Positions 50,255 through 60,433 of a stretch of 64,000 nt of DNA are shown here, one piece after another (position 1 is the stretch's first letter; each line of letters starts with the position of its first letter). The notes under the pieces were generated by a model. That model was not told the DNA's origin. It saw only the letters and a program-made list of their open reading frames with translations, and searched no databases. The translations under genes were made by a program, and so were the position numbers. The stretch is from contig NW_013524647.1 in the NCBI RefSeq assembly GCF_000250985.1, positions 248,001-312,000 on the forward strand, given 5' to 3'. The stretch is from Nematocida parisii ERTm1. Its lineage: Eukaryota > Microsporidia.

Positions 50255-52810
50255 CTAAGAATTGTTAGATAGGAAGTCTTGTATCTTTTGATACATTTCC
50301 TTGTCTTCTATTACATCTTCTTCTGTGAGTGGGTCTCTAGTAAATGGGTCTGTTGGATCTGTCATTAGTATCATTGCTGCTGTAGACCGGTCTACACGGG
50401 TATTACTGGTTTTAAGTATAACAGGATCCTTCATTAGCCCAAAAGTCAGTGGATCGATGAACTCGTCTGGGTATGCAACTGAACTGACTATTCTTTGTTC
50501 CTTCAGATTTGCAACTCTCTTAATGAATAGAATTGAGTATGCTTTGTCTCTCTGAGTAAGCACCCCCTTTCTATCGCATATTTCAATTGCTTTGTTAAAT
50601 AAGTCTGGCTTAAACATGTCTTCATCCTCTGCCACTGCCCGCACAAATGCTATTGTTTTTAAGGCTATATACATTTTAATTCTGTTCCCCAGTAGACTCA
50701 CTGGAGAAAATGTGCTTTTTGGGTCTTTTAGCCTTAGCTCCGAGGATTTCTTGTTTGTTAGTGTGATTAAAGACGCATTCAGCAAAGATGCAAGCCTGCT
50801 TAGTATCAGCGATGACAAGAAAGCTTTGGGCGATACTTCTATAAGTGTAAATATAATGCGGTCTATTATATCCACAATGTAAAAATATGAGTTAGAATGT
50901 TCAATTGCAGTTTCAATAGTATCTGCTGTGTCATTATTATTCTTTGCCGTGTGTATTTTTCTTAGCTCTTCAAACCCACGCTCTTGCATTTCAAACAATG
51001 AAGAAAGCATGTGGAGTAGGAAAACAGTCTTTGTGTCTTTGTGGTCTTCTGCAGTATTTGATACTTCCAAAATCTTTTTCATTTCCTCTTTTCCCTTGTA
51101 GTTGTTTAGTAGGTAGTCTAGTATACAAGAGGCTCGGCCTCTTTCCTGCAGCTGCTCTGACTGGTTTCTTATCTCCACCTGTACATCAATAAAATACGTT
51201 ATAATTGACGAAACAATCCCTGGTGTATATTCACATTCTGCTGTGTTTATGTACGACAGAATAAGCTTTACCACCTCCTGTTTATAATTTACGTTAATGC
51301 GTAGGTTTAGAACGTGCACACATAGCATGTGCACCTTTTTAATTTCATCTACAGAAAGTTTTCTTTCCAACTTTATACGAGTAAGCCTCTCCAGTGATAT
51401 AATTGTATTCTCCAGTATGAAAACCGGCACTTCAGTTAGCCTACTAGTCTGGGCCATGTGATTCAGGAACGCAACAATGTACATTAGAACCACCCCTTCT
51501 ACCTGCATGGCATCACTGCTTAGTATTGCTGTAACGTACTCAAATTCTGATTTTAAAATACTCAGCACATACTTCATTCTATGATCATCCGGTGTACCAG
51601 ATAGTGTCTGCTCTGTCCTAGAAATATCCTCTGTATATGTATTGTAGTTGGTGTATATGTGATTATAGGATATCTTATTGTACAGTAGCTTTCCATAGAA
51701 CAGCTCAGACAAAAACGTACTATTTGTCTTAGGAGAACTGCAGTTCTGTAGGTTAATGCTACTTGGTGAGGATATTTGGGTGTATTGCCGCGGTGTGTTT
51801 GGTGTGCTGCTGGCAACTGGAAAGCTTGTGTTTTTCAGATATGTGCATTTTTGCAGTGCATCTGCAGGAATACTTCGCATCTTTGTAATGTCATGCGATA
51901 TTGGCTGGATAAGCCGGCTCAGCAGATTTGATATAGTGAATATCTTTGCATCTGACTCGGCATCCGTTAATTTGTACCGAGTTTTTTCTCTTTCTGTGTT
52001 TTCTTCATATATTTTATATATGGACGATATAAAATTCTTTTTTATATCTTTATTCGCCATTATTAGTGTTTTGAAAATATTAAAGAATCTGATGTTAGTC
52101 TGGTCTATTACCCTGTGCAATATTAGCCTTGCCTTTCTTATATCTTCCTTGGTCTTATTAAAAAACTCTGGATACATTGTGTATATCCCTATTTGCTCTC
52201 CTGTATAGTATGCCGGACATAAATTTAGAATATACGAGGAATCAGTGTTAAACAGTGTGCTGTTCTTGCACTGATTATATATCCACTCATTCTCGCTTAA
52301 TACTGGTTCAAGCCCCCACATGCTTTCCTTTTCTAATATTTTATTTGTCATAGGATTTTTCAGTAAATCTTCATGCACTACAAGATTATAGAATGAATCC
52401 TCTTCAATTCTTTGAAGAGTATTATATTTATACAGTGGCCTTTTACTCTGTGGCTTTTTATACACACCATGTAATAGCACAGTAAGTATTTCCTCACCAG
52501 TCTCATTAATATTTAGAATGGAATGCATTGACAGCTTATAATACGCACAAGTTAAATAAAATATTTCTACTGTTCTATATATATCACTGTTTACAAAATC
52601 AAACACTTCTGGCTCTCTTATCACCATTAGTAAGTACCTGTATAGCATTTGTAACTGGTCTGTTGTTCTAGAAATTTCTTCCGTACTTATACTTTTAATT
52701 ACTCCGCATAGTATGTTAATTACCTCTGATATGCTTTCTTCTTCTTGTATTAGCTCTAAGATTAATTCGTCAGAATACTCGTCAACACTTCTCAAGACCT
52801 CTTCCATCAT
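50255..52810 (-). CDS. UFD2: Ubiquitin conjugation factor E4 (UFD2), U-box
   Basis: The 851-residue protein has a long helical core and a C-terminal U-box: DEFIDPLTFGLMKDPVILKT, then NTRVDRSTAAMILMTDPTDPF and RDPLTEEDVI. Yeast Ufd2 has DEFLDPLMYTIMKDPVILPA, then NIDRSTIKAHLLSDSTDPFN and RMPLKLEDV, so the assignment is clear. The family extends ubiquitin chains on substrates handed over by CDC48; CDC48 is encoded 40 kb away in this window. The U-box keeps its fold residues without zinc ligands. It starts with two consecutive Met codons at 52810. Confidence 0.95.
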   Translation of the reverse strand: MMEEVLRSVDEYSDELILELIQEEESISEVINILCGVIKSISTEEISRTTDQLQMLYRYLLMVIREPEVFDFVNSDIYRTVEIFYLTCAYYKLSMHSILNINETGEEILTVLLHGVYKKPQSKRPLYKYNTLQRIEEDSFYNLVVHEDLLKNPMTNKILEKESMWGLEPVLSENEWIYNQCKNSTLFNTDSSYILNLCPAYYTGEQIGIYTMYPEFFNKTKEDIRKARLILHRVIDQTNIRFFNIFKTLIMANKDIKKNFISSIYKIYEENTEREKTRYKLTDAESDAKIFTISNLLSRLIQPISHDITKMRSIPADALQKCTYLKNTSFPVASSTPNTPRQYTQISSPSSINLQNCSSPKTNSTFLSELFYGKLLYNKISYNHIYTNYNTYTEDISRTEQTLSGTPDDHRMKYVLSILKSEFEYVTAILSSDAMQVEGVVLMYIVAFLNHMAQTSRLTEVPVFILENTIISLERLTRIKLERKLSVDEIKKVHMLCVHVLNLRINVNYKQEVVKLILSYINTAECEYTPGIVSSIITYFIDVQVEIRNQSEQLQERGRASCILDYLLNNYKGKEEMKKILEVSNTAEDHKDTKTVFLLHMLSSLFEMQERGFEELRKIHTAKNNNDTADTIETAIEHSNSYFYIVDIIDRIIFTLIEVSPKAFLSSLILSRLASLLNASLITLTNKKSSELRLKDPKSTFSPVSLLGNRIKMYIALKTIAFVRAVAEDEDMFKPDLFNKAIEICDRKGVLTQRDKAYSILFIKRVANLKEQRIVSSVAYPDEFIDPLTFGLMKDPVILKTSNTRVDRSTAAMILMTDPTDPFTRDPLTEEDVIEDKEMYQKIQDFLSNNS

Positions 52811-53450
52811 CTATATTAAATAATAAAAAAATAAAACAATTAAATGCTTGTATTTCTAAGATATGCATATGGTTTAAAGCATTACACGCCAGAAATACTT
52901 CTACTCACTGCGTGTAGATACAAATACTCCTATTTACATTCAGTATTGTTCTGTAATATATAAATCTTAAATTAAATTTATATAATATTCAATGTGTTTA
53001 AAACTAAAATAGTTTCTATATTTTGTTGTGTATATTGCCTGTATTGTTTATGCGCTTCTGTTTGTTCGTATTTTATTGCTTTAGTTTGAGTTGTTTAGTA
53101 TTTTCTATTGCTTTCTGTTTTAATATTTTTTGCATTTTTAAATTATTTTAGAATAAAACTCTTCAGTAAAGAAAATAAAATGAATAGATTTAATTTAGAA
53201 ATTTATTTAAATTTAAACAGAGTAAATAATTAAGTTTTCTAATGGATTATTACACCTCGAATGATTAAATAATACATTTAGTAAATTTAGTATAAATGAA
53301 TGAATTTAGTTATATAATATACAAATAGGTATATTCGGGTTATATGATCTGGGTGATAGTTTATACAATATCAATAAACGCAGACAAATCAATGTGATTT
53401 AGTGCAAACCTATATATTGAATTAAGATTTAAGGAATACTCAAATTTAGC
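52811..53450. other. Divergent spacer between UFD2 and the integrase-like gene
   Basis: This ~640-base very AT-rich region has TTCGGGTTATA at 53334-53344, 107 bases before the integrase-like ATG. No terminal repeat, repeat copy or frame of note was seen, so the integrase-like gene has no obvious element border on this side. Confidence 0.5.
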
Positions 53451-54701
53451 ATGACAATCTTATACAAACAAAATCAGATAGAAAAGGATAAAGACCTCTT
53501 CTACCACACACTCTGTGACGGTAAAGAAGATTGCGGTGTGTGTCAAGCAGTTATTCGAGGAGTTATGAAGAAAATAGTATTTACACAGGGAAGAAACTCT
53601 GTAGAGAAATCTATGTCAGAGCTAGAGAAAATGCACGGTGGGTGGATGGCATTTAATGCCTTTGCTAAGCTCAGAGAGTGGTGCCATGAGATGAACAGAC
53701 GCACTGGGGCATTTATGTTATCACTACAGCAAGAGACTGATGTGCAGATTTCTAAAATAGGAAAAAGTAGAGAGAAGTGGAACAAGAAGGACTGGGAAGC
53801 ATTCATAGAAAGAATGCTAGAGTATATAGAAGAAAACAAAGAGAATACGCTAGCAGATGCACCTAAATTGTTGGACTACAAGCCAATGGGCAATAAACAG
53901 TATATTACATGGGCAAGTGTATTTAATTGGCATGTACAGATGCATAAATTTACATATGACCAAGTAAATTTAGAGTTTAAAACCAATCATATTCTTTATC
54001 CTAGCAGAGCAAGAGAAACATGGAGCTTGGTGGATGGAAATATCAGAAAAGCGCAAGAGGCTCTTTACAGAGTTTGCCGCACTCTGGACAAAGAAACCGC
54101 AATGAAGAAATCAAAAAAAGTACTGGAAGCATCTAAGGCAGGGATAGAAAGAGGCACTGAGTTATTTGAGCGCAAGTTATATATTGATACTACAGAACCC
54201 GGAGAAATAATGGGAATAGATTTAATGACTTACCAGAGCACGTATGTATTAATAATGATTGATTACTATAGCCGACTGGCATTTGGGTTTGAGCTTGAAT
54301 CAAAGGACACAAATAGCATACTAGTAAAGATTATTCAAGTTTTTAAGAAATTTCCTTTTCGAAAGATTATTTTTGGACAAAGCCAAGAATTTAGTAATAC
54401 TAAAATAAAAGAATGGGCATTTAGAAATAAAATAGCAATTTATTACAAAAAAGCATACTACAAAGAAGACACAGGAAGGATAAAGTGCTTAATTGCAACA
54501 CTGAGAAATTCTTTAAATAAGACAAGCGATGCATTAAACACAAAGCTAGAGAGTGTAATTGAGAAATATAACCAGTCTAAACATAGAACAATTGGCATGT
54601 CACCAAATTCCGCGCTGGATCCAAGCAGGTGGGCAGAAGTTAATAATTCTGTGGAAAAATATAAGAAGCGATTTGTATCATCAAACAAAATGAAATTGTA
54701 A
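53451..54701 (+). CDS. Integrase-like (rve fold) protein, solitary
   Basis: This is a 416-residue uninterrupted frame. The middle and end resemble a retroviral-type integrase core: GIDLMTYQSTYVLIMIDYYS, then a helix-strand region, a KYNQSKHRTIGMSPNSAL stretch near the end (family: YNxxxHxxTGxSPxxxL). The N-terminal third has no recognisable zinc-binding head. The active-site signature looks only partly kept, so I take it as an old fossil or a gene tamed by the host rather than a working element. No terminal repeats, reverse transcriptase, gag, capsid or polymerase frame was seen around it. The parent family (LTR element, Polinton or integrase-bearing DNA transposon) cannot be told from this alone. 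Confidence 0.6.
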   Translation: MTILYKQNQIEKDKDLFYHTLCDGKEDCGVCQAVIRGVMKKIVFTQGRNSVEKSMSELEKMHGGWMAFNAFAKLREWCHEMNRRTGAFMLSLQQETDVQISKIGKSREKWNKKDWEAFIERMLEYIEENKENTLADAPKLLDYKPMGNKQYITWASVFNWHVQMHKFTYDQVNLEFKTNHILYPSRARETWSLVDGNIRKAQEALYRVCRTLDKETAMKKSKKVLEASKAGIERGTELFERKLYIDTTEPGEIMGIDLMTYQSTYVLIMIDYYSRLAFGFELESKDTNSILVKIIQVFKKFPFRKIIFGQSQEFSNTKIKEWAFRNKIAIYYKKAYYKEDTGRIKCLIATLRNSLNKTSDALNTKLESVIEKYNQSKHRTIGMSPNSALDPSRWAEVNNSVEKYKKRFVSSNKMKL

Positions 54702-55250
54702 ACACTACAGAAGATTCTTACACAGAAAAGCATATAAAAATTAAAGACTTGAAATAAGAAGATAGTTGAATTTTGTATCATATGGCTAGGATTAAGCCAA
54801 ATTAAAGATGTTAAAAAATAGAGCACATGCGCCTATATAAACTGTAGTGTTAATTATAAACATCTTATAAGTAAAATACCCTTTGATTACCTATAATACG
54901 AACAATGGATCAATGCATTAAATAAATTTCTGTTAAGCAATATTAGTATACATATTTATATAACCAAAAATGTTCTATTTTAAATTGTATTTGTTACACA
55001 ATAATGTAGTAGAGCCAGTGAATTTTTCTTTTTATACTATTCTCTATGCTGCGAAACTTATATAAATAATTTCATTTTCGAGTTGTTTCAGGTTCTTTGG
55101 TATAGCAGTCTGGCTACTAATTTGGTCTGTTTCTATAGTAGTTGTGTGGCTTTCAGTTATTTCTAAAATGAATTCACACCCAGTGCATAAAAATAAGAAT
55201 TGTGTATTCCTGCTACAATATAAAATTGTTTATTTTTAGTAAAAATAGAA
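54702..55250. other. Spacer after the integrase-like gene
   Basis: This ~550-base AT-rich region has a TTCGAGTTGTT variant near 55078 and no terminal repeat matching the other side of the integrase-like gene. It presumably holds the promoter of the Cdc20/Cdh1-like gene. Confidence 0.5.
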
Positions 55251-56408
55251 ATGGGTCATTCTGGTCTAGATGATCTGTGGGACATATCCTTTGAGGGATT
55301 AATAGAGCCAAGATATGAAAGAATAAAGAAGAGAAAGAATATTAAAGAGCGGTATGGGATAGAGCAGAAGAAGCGGACATTGGGGTTTTCCCTAGGAACC
55401 GCGTATAGCGGTCCTTTGAAAATCGAGTCTAGAATAGATAGAATGAGTAAAAGGCCTCTTCCTACTAGTCCGTTTCGAGTGTTGGATGCGCCTTCTATTC
55501 TAAATGACTACTATCTGAATCTGCTGGATTGGAGCAAAGACAATCTCATATCTCTAGGATTGAGTGAGCAGCTGTATTTATGGAATGCTTCAAATAAGTC
55601 AGTTTCACATGTTGTTGATGCGCCTGATGATCACCATATCTCATCTGTCTCTTTCTCCCAAGAAGGCTTGCTAGCGTATGGAATGTCAGATGGAAGGGCT
55701 TCTGTTCTAGATGTAGTAGTAGGAAAACCGGTTTGCAGTCTGCCTGGCAGGGGAGTGCGGGTGGCTTCTATTTCATGGGGCAATAAAATAGTTAGTACTG
55801 GTGGAAGAGATGGGAACATATTCAATTATGACATTCGCAGTGCAGAGCATGTGTCAAGTTTTTTACACCATACACAAGAGGTCTGTGGACTTAAATGGGA
55901 TGCAGATGGAGTGTATCTAGCGAGTGGTGCCAATGACAATAATGTATGCGTGTGGAGGTCTGGATATGACAGGCCCAGACTAAAGCTGACAGATCACACA
56001 GCAGCAGTTAGGGCGGTTGGATGGTGCCCATGGAAGAAAGGAATACTCTCTACAGGAGGAGGTACATCAGACAGAACAATCCGAACCTGGGATGTAGATA
56101 AGGGAATATGTCTTAATAGCACAGACAGTGGTTCGCAGGTGTGCAGTATTGTTTTTAGTGAAAGATATAAAGAGCTTATTACAACGCATGGTTTCTCAGA
56201 TAATACTGTGTCAGTGTGGAAGTACTGTAGTATGAGAAAAGTAGGAAATATGAATGGACATACAGGGAGAGTGCTATTCAGTGCAATGTCACCAGATGGG
56301 GAAGTGCTGGCTACCTGTGGGGCAGATGAAAATCTTAACTTTTGGAATCTATTTGATAATAAAACCGCTAAGAGAGAGTCTATTTTAGATACAATTGCAT
56401 TCAGGTAG
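55251..56408 (+). CDS. Cdc20/Cdh1-family APC/C activator, WD40
   Basis: The 385-residue protein has the family's entry block PFRVLDAPSILNDYYLNLLDW, then LYLWNA, and blocks such as VRAVGWCPWKKGILSTGGGT then SDRTIRTWD, and LITTHGFSDNTVSVWKY. FRVLDAP leans to Cdh1, while DYYLNLLDW leans to Cdc20, so the paralogue is left open. The N-terminal ~75 residues show no convincing C-box (DRxIPxR); the C-terminus ends in FR in place of the Ile-Arg tail. The protein should recruit substrates to the anaphase-promoting complex. Confidence 0.9.
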   Translation: MGHSGLDDLWDISFEGLIEPRYERIKKRKNIKERYGIEQKKRTLGFSLGTAYSGPLKIESRIDRMSKRPLPTSPFRVLDAPSILNDYYLNLLDWSKDNLISLGLSEQLYLWNASNKSVSHVVDAPDDHHISSVSFSQEGLLAYGMSDGRASVLDVVVGKPVCSLPGRGVRVASISWGNKIVSTGGRDGNIFNYDIRSAEHVSSFLHHTQEVCGLKWDADGVYLASGANDNNVCVWRSGYDRPRLKLTDHTAAVRAVGWCPWKKGILSTGGGTSDRTIRTWDVDKGICLNSTDSGSQVCSIVFSERYKELITTHGFSDNTVSVWKYCSMRKVGNMNGHTGRVLFSAMSPDGEVLATCGADENLNFWNLFDNKTAKRESILDTIAFR

Positions 56409-56618
56409 ATGTTTTTTTCATAAAAGACTAATTTGAACATCTATACAATGTATCTCTAAACCCCATTAGGCCCGCCGGCATTCTATAATAGTGTAAACCA
56501 GAGTGAAATAGTAAATTAGCTCGCCTCAGAATAGGATAAAATCAAGAAAGTAAATATTAAGATGAGTTTATTATGTGTTTATCTAGCAAAAAGGAGCATC
56601 TTTTTAACTTGTCTTTGT

Positions 56619-58524
56619 TTAATGCAGAACAGTATGTGGCAATACTTTTTCTAGCACAGTGTATGTATTGTCAATTGTTGCAAAAATTAGATCAAGAAGT
56701 TTTTTATGGTCCATTGCAATTTCCAGCGATGTGTCTAGTATATACCTAAAGAGGAACACTTGAAGAATAGATGAGGCACATGCCCATACTCTAGGCAAGC
56801 ACGTAAGAACAACAGAGGATGCAGAGTCTTTTGATATAACGACCTTATTCCAGGCGCTGTATGCATGCTGTGCAACTGAAATAATGAATAAGACATATAA
56901 AAGTTCGCACACTAGCTTGCCAAGCATCCATCCTCTCTCGGGCTTTTTAAAGAATTCGAAAACAAAAGGCCTGGCCATACCAAATGAAAAGGGAAGAAGG
57001 AGAGATATTTGCATGAGATCTATTAAGTAGAAGCCCTTGACTTTAATGTCTGCAAATGATTCTTTCTTTTCCACCTTCTTTACTACAGGTACTACTATAA
57101 ATGCATTAATAAGAGCACGGGTGGATAGTCCTAGAGACATTATAATGGGTATTAGTGAGATGCATATGGAAAGCAGCGACTCACTGTCTGCAGAGAAGTA
57201 AGACCGAATTATATGGTTTAGGCGCACGCCATATCCCTGCAAGGAAGATAACTGCAAGAACAAAAGAGGAAGCAGGACATGCTGCCTGTGCAATTGTAAG
57301 TAGCCTTTCAAAAAGAGAAGTTTTTTCGGCTGGTACTGTAAGTATTCCCTCTTTTGTTTTTGTAAGCTCAGAAGAAACACATTCTGTTTTCTCTGCTGGT
57401 ATACTTTGAGTGTTTATCTTTTCGGGAAGAGTAGCAGATAATTGTGCTGCTGACTGTTCATTTTTATCTAATGTAGGCATGTCCACAGTATGAGGAAGCT
57501 TTCTAGATCGTTCTTTATCTGCTTTAATGGTTTCTTCAAATACATTCCTTGGACAAGGTGCAGATAGTGTTCCAGTGGTTATTGTTTTAAGAGTCTTCTG
57601 TGCTTGCTCAGAGTTACTGAATTCTTTGGAATGAACATCTAAAATATCCTCAGTTTCTACTTTTGTATCCTGTGTGGCTGAAATATATAAACTGTCTTCT
57701 GTATTTGAAGAAATATCCTTTTCTAGTTTTTCCAGTTTGTTTTTTTCTTGAGCTTCTTCATCGCTATTAGTAGAATTAGTGCTGGCAGGTGCATAATTCA
57801 TAGGCTCCGGAGAGTATACTAGGTCATCGGACTCTTCTTCTAAAGAAACAAATACTAGGCTTTCATTATCAGAGGCATTCTTAGGAGCATCTAAAGGCTC
57901 TTCATAGGTTTCATTTTGTATACACGTCTCTTCTGTGTGTAATAAATCCACCAATTCACTGGACTGCTCTAAAATATTAGGGATATCATTATCTTCTATT
58001 TTTTCTTCTTCAATTTGATCCTCTTCCAATGAAGTATCCATTTCGCACGCATCCACCTCTGGAGCTTCTTTTATTTCCTCTAAATCTTCATCTTCTAGTT
58101 CTAATTCTTCACTTTGCTCTCTACTCTCCTCATCTAGTTCAATAATTTCTTCATCTGGGGCACTTTCTTCCATTTCATAAGCGCTTTCTAATGGAGATTT
58201 ATTATGTGCACTCTGCGCATTGGCTGTGCACATTTTAGTAGCCTCCTCCATTAAACTGGCATTCTTTCGCTGGTATTCCTCCCAAGTGGTTTTTGGGCGG
58301 GAAGCAGGTGCTTCATCAGACTCATCCTCCCCGGAATATGCTATTTCTGAATAGTCCAGAACTGTGTCGGGCATTTCTAATATAAATGCATCACTAGGTG
58401 TGGTGCACGGTGTATCAGTCTCTTTTCCATCTAAAGTACTATCAGTAGACTTGGGGGTTTCGATTAACCCGGTTTCTGTCTTAGTTGGTTCATTAATCTC
58501 TTTCTTTTCTCTAAGCGCTAACAT
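56619..58524 (-). CDS. Acidic-tailed multi-pass membrane protein, unknown; frame interrupted once
   Basis: Two minus-strand frames (58524-57181 and one open through about 57260-56619) make one protein of about 635 residues. The first ~400 residues are disordered and very acidic (EELELEDEDLEEIKE and similar). A hydrophobic segment SSFVLAVIFLAGIW follows at the end of the first frame; the second frame continues at once with LNHIIRSYFSADSE and four or so further membrane segments. The break lies near 57210-57225 and is explained by one base too many at a CC. There is no family match. The long acidic cytosolic tail on a membrane domain suggests an organelle-surface receptor or tether, which is a guess. 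Confidence 0.55.
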
Positions 58525-58836
58525 AGAGTTATTGTTTGAGTTATGGCTTTATACTCTGCCATCACATACACAAACAAATAGAGTTTCCATTGTTTGTGAC
58601 TTTGTTTCGGGTTATACCACATAATGATTTATGCCCTAAATCACTGTATATTATAATCAAATTTAAATAAAATATGCTCTATGCTTCCTTGCAGTGTAGT
58701 ATTCGTTATTTTTCTATTTTATTTAAATTTCTAAATTTCTACTTTTTGTTGTATTCTATTGTTTATTCTACACTTAAGTACTTTTCATTTAATAATAATC
58801 CAAGAATTTATTCTTTGCTTTTAGTTTTATAGTAGA
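58525..58836. other. Divergent spacer with a TTCGGGTTAT motif
   Basis: This ~310-base region lies between divergent starts. TTCGGGTTATACC lies at 58606-58618 and a short palindrome TGATTTA/TAAATCA surrounds TGCCC at about 58626-58644. No gene was seen. Confidence 0.5.
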
Positions 58837-59709
58837 ATGGAAGTGCATGGGTATTTATATACGGCATATAAATCAGTGTTGTCTTTATATTTAATATTTC
58901 TACTCGGAGTATTGCTTATTATTCAGCTGGTTACCTTCCCCATTGCAATAATTAATAAAAGGCCAATTGTGCATATAATGAACCTGTACAATCGGCATAT
59001 GGCAGGTGTTTGTCTGTTTCTGATAAAGATAGGAAATAGAAATTCAATTCAAATGATATACACGAATCCTGCACTGCTGAATGAATTAAACAATAAGAGC
59101 AGCTCAATTTTAATAATAAGCAATCACATATGTGCATTTGATGGAGCCATTCTAACTATTTTATCAAACCAGTTAGGAAAGGACAGTAGGTTTGTTGGGA
59201 AGAGTGCATTAAGATGGATTCCTATTATTGGATGGGGAATGTATCTGTCAGATTATTTATTTGTTAAGAGAGTCTGGAAAAAAGACTGTGAAAGAATTAA
59301 AAAATGGTGTAAGCACCAGAAAAATGGAGTATCTTTAGTTATATATCCAGAAGGAAGTAGATACACAGAAAAAAAGCAGAAGAAATCAGCAGACTTTTCA
59401 ATATCTAAATCTCTACCAGTTCTTCAGAACGTACTGTATCCGAGAACTAAAGGATATAATTTATGTGTAAATATACTGCCAAATCCACCATTTACTACAA
59501 TCCTTAATGTGACAATGGTATACCTAGTAAATGGAAAGAGGCAGAATCCTCCTTCATATATAAAGTGTGTTACACAAAGATTGCCTGGAGTATTCAAAGT
59601 AATTATAGAGGCAGAGAGAATCACAGAAGGTATAAAGAAGGCAGAGTATGTGGTTGATAAGTTTAAAGAGAAAGATGCATTGATTAATCAATATACTTCT
59701 GGATACTAA
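58837..59709 (+). CDS. 1-acyl-glycerol-3-phosphate acyltransferase (PlsC family, AGPAT3-5/LCLAT1-like)
   Basis: The 290-residue protein has an N-terminal membrane segment (about 14-40), the catalytic NHx4D motif at 96-102 (NHICAFD) and the substrate motif YPEGSR at 170-175. YPRTKGY near 201 fits the AGPAT3-5/LCLAT1 branch (PRTKG). The enzyme makes phosphatidic acid from lysophosphatidic acid in the ER. Its downstream neighbour is Spo7-like, a regulator of phosphatidate phosphatase, so the two flank the same metabolite. Confidence 0.93.
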   Translation: MEVHGYLYTAYKSVLSLYLIFLLGVLLIIQLVTFPIAIINKRPIVHIMNLYNRHMAGVCLFLIKIGNRNSIQMIYTNPALLNELNNKSSSILIISNHICAFDGAILTILSNQLGKDSRFVGKSALRWIPIIGWGMYLSDYLFVKRVWKKDCERIKKWCKHQKNGVSLVIYPEGSRYTEKKQKKSADFSISKSLPVLQNVLYPRTKGYNLCVNILPNPPFTTILNVTMVYLVNGKRQNPPSYIKCVTQRLPGVFKVIIEAERITEGIKKAEYVVDKFKEKDALINQYTSGY

Positions 59710-59886
59710 GTGTATTATTGCTATTGCTCGATTTATATACTATATATTAAATAATATACACAGACTATATAGTATATTATTATAATCTGAAAGCACCGCA
59801 GTGAAAAAGCCAATTTCGCATATAATAAAAGCTTTTTACTCTTTTATTCCATAAGAATAATTTTTTATACAAGAATATCCTGTGCC

Positions 59887-60357
59887 ATGGAAGAAATTAA
59901 AGTAGATAGACCATTAAATCCCATTAAAGACATTCTTATATTTGAAAAACAGTTAAATAACAAATATATACATGAAACAAAAAGAAGGTTTATATACTTT
60001 GTTGTATTAATGATTATGGTGTGTTCATATGTTTTATATATTAATAGGAAGATGTACAATATCTTATGGGATGTATATAGCAGGGACTCAATCTATTTGA
60101 CAGGACTTGTATTTAAAATATACTTGAAAACAATTGGGGTAATTATGCTACAAGGATATGTATTTATACGATTGCTTAGAAGATCATCAACGGTGACAAA
60201 TTCACTGACTGAGCAGTTAAAACTGCTAAACATATTTTTTAACAACCAAAAACTGAGTTTATGCGAGATAAAGACGCCAAGAAACATAAAAATAGCAATT
60301 AACACGTTTAGAGATGAAGAGCAGAAGAAAAAGGCACAGTGGATGAAGAAGGAGTGA
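59887..60357 (+). CDS. Spo7-like regulatory subunit of the lipin phosphatase
   Basis: The 156-residue protein has ILIFEKQLNNKYIHETKRRF before a first membrane segment (FIYFVVLMIMVCSYVLYI) and a second one (about 85-105), then a C-terminal block RNIKIAINTFRDEEQKK. Yeast Spo7 and related proteins have a similar LLILEExLRxQ block before two membrane segments and a conserved NxxxxE-like end. Nem1-Spo7 dephosphorylates lipin/Pah1 and so turns on diacylglycerol synthesis. The call is based on layout and weak similarity; a distinct two-pass protein is possible. Confidence 0.5.
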   Translation: MEEIKVDRPLNPIKDILIFEKQLNNKYIHETKRRFIYFVVLMIMVCSYVLYINRKMYNILWDVYSRDSIYLTGLVFKIYLKTIGVIMLQGYVFIRLLRRSSTVTNSLTEQLKLLNIFFNNQKLSLCEIKTPRNIKIAINTFRDEEQKKKAQWMKKE

Positions 60358-60420
60358 ACTTTTTTTTACTGGAGTATTTTCTGCATTGGGCAAGTAGCTA
60401 TATAAAATTTATTTTTACTG

Positions 60421-60433
60421 CCCCAGTACAGAA
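60421..60433 (+). promoter_or_regulatory. CCCCAGTA box in the leader of the S12 gene
   Basis: CCCCAGTA lies at 60421-60428, five bases before the ATG at 60434. It is identical to the box before L5 (20057-20064). This fits a start-site signal of ribosomal protein genes with almost no leader. Confidence 0.5.

Noticed and set aside
58626-58644. Short palindrome TGATTTA/TAAATCA as a repeat copy
   Set aside because: It shares only ATGCC with the dispersed repeat and is too short to claim.
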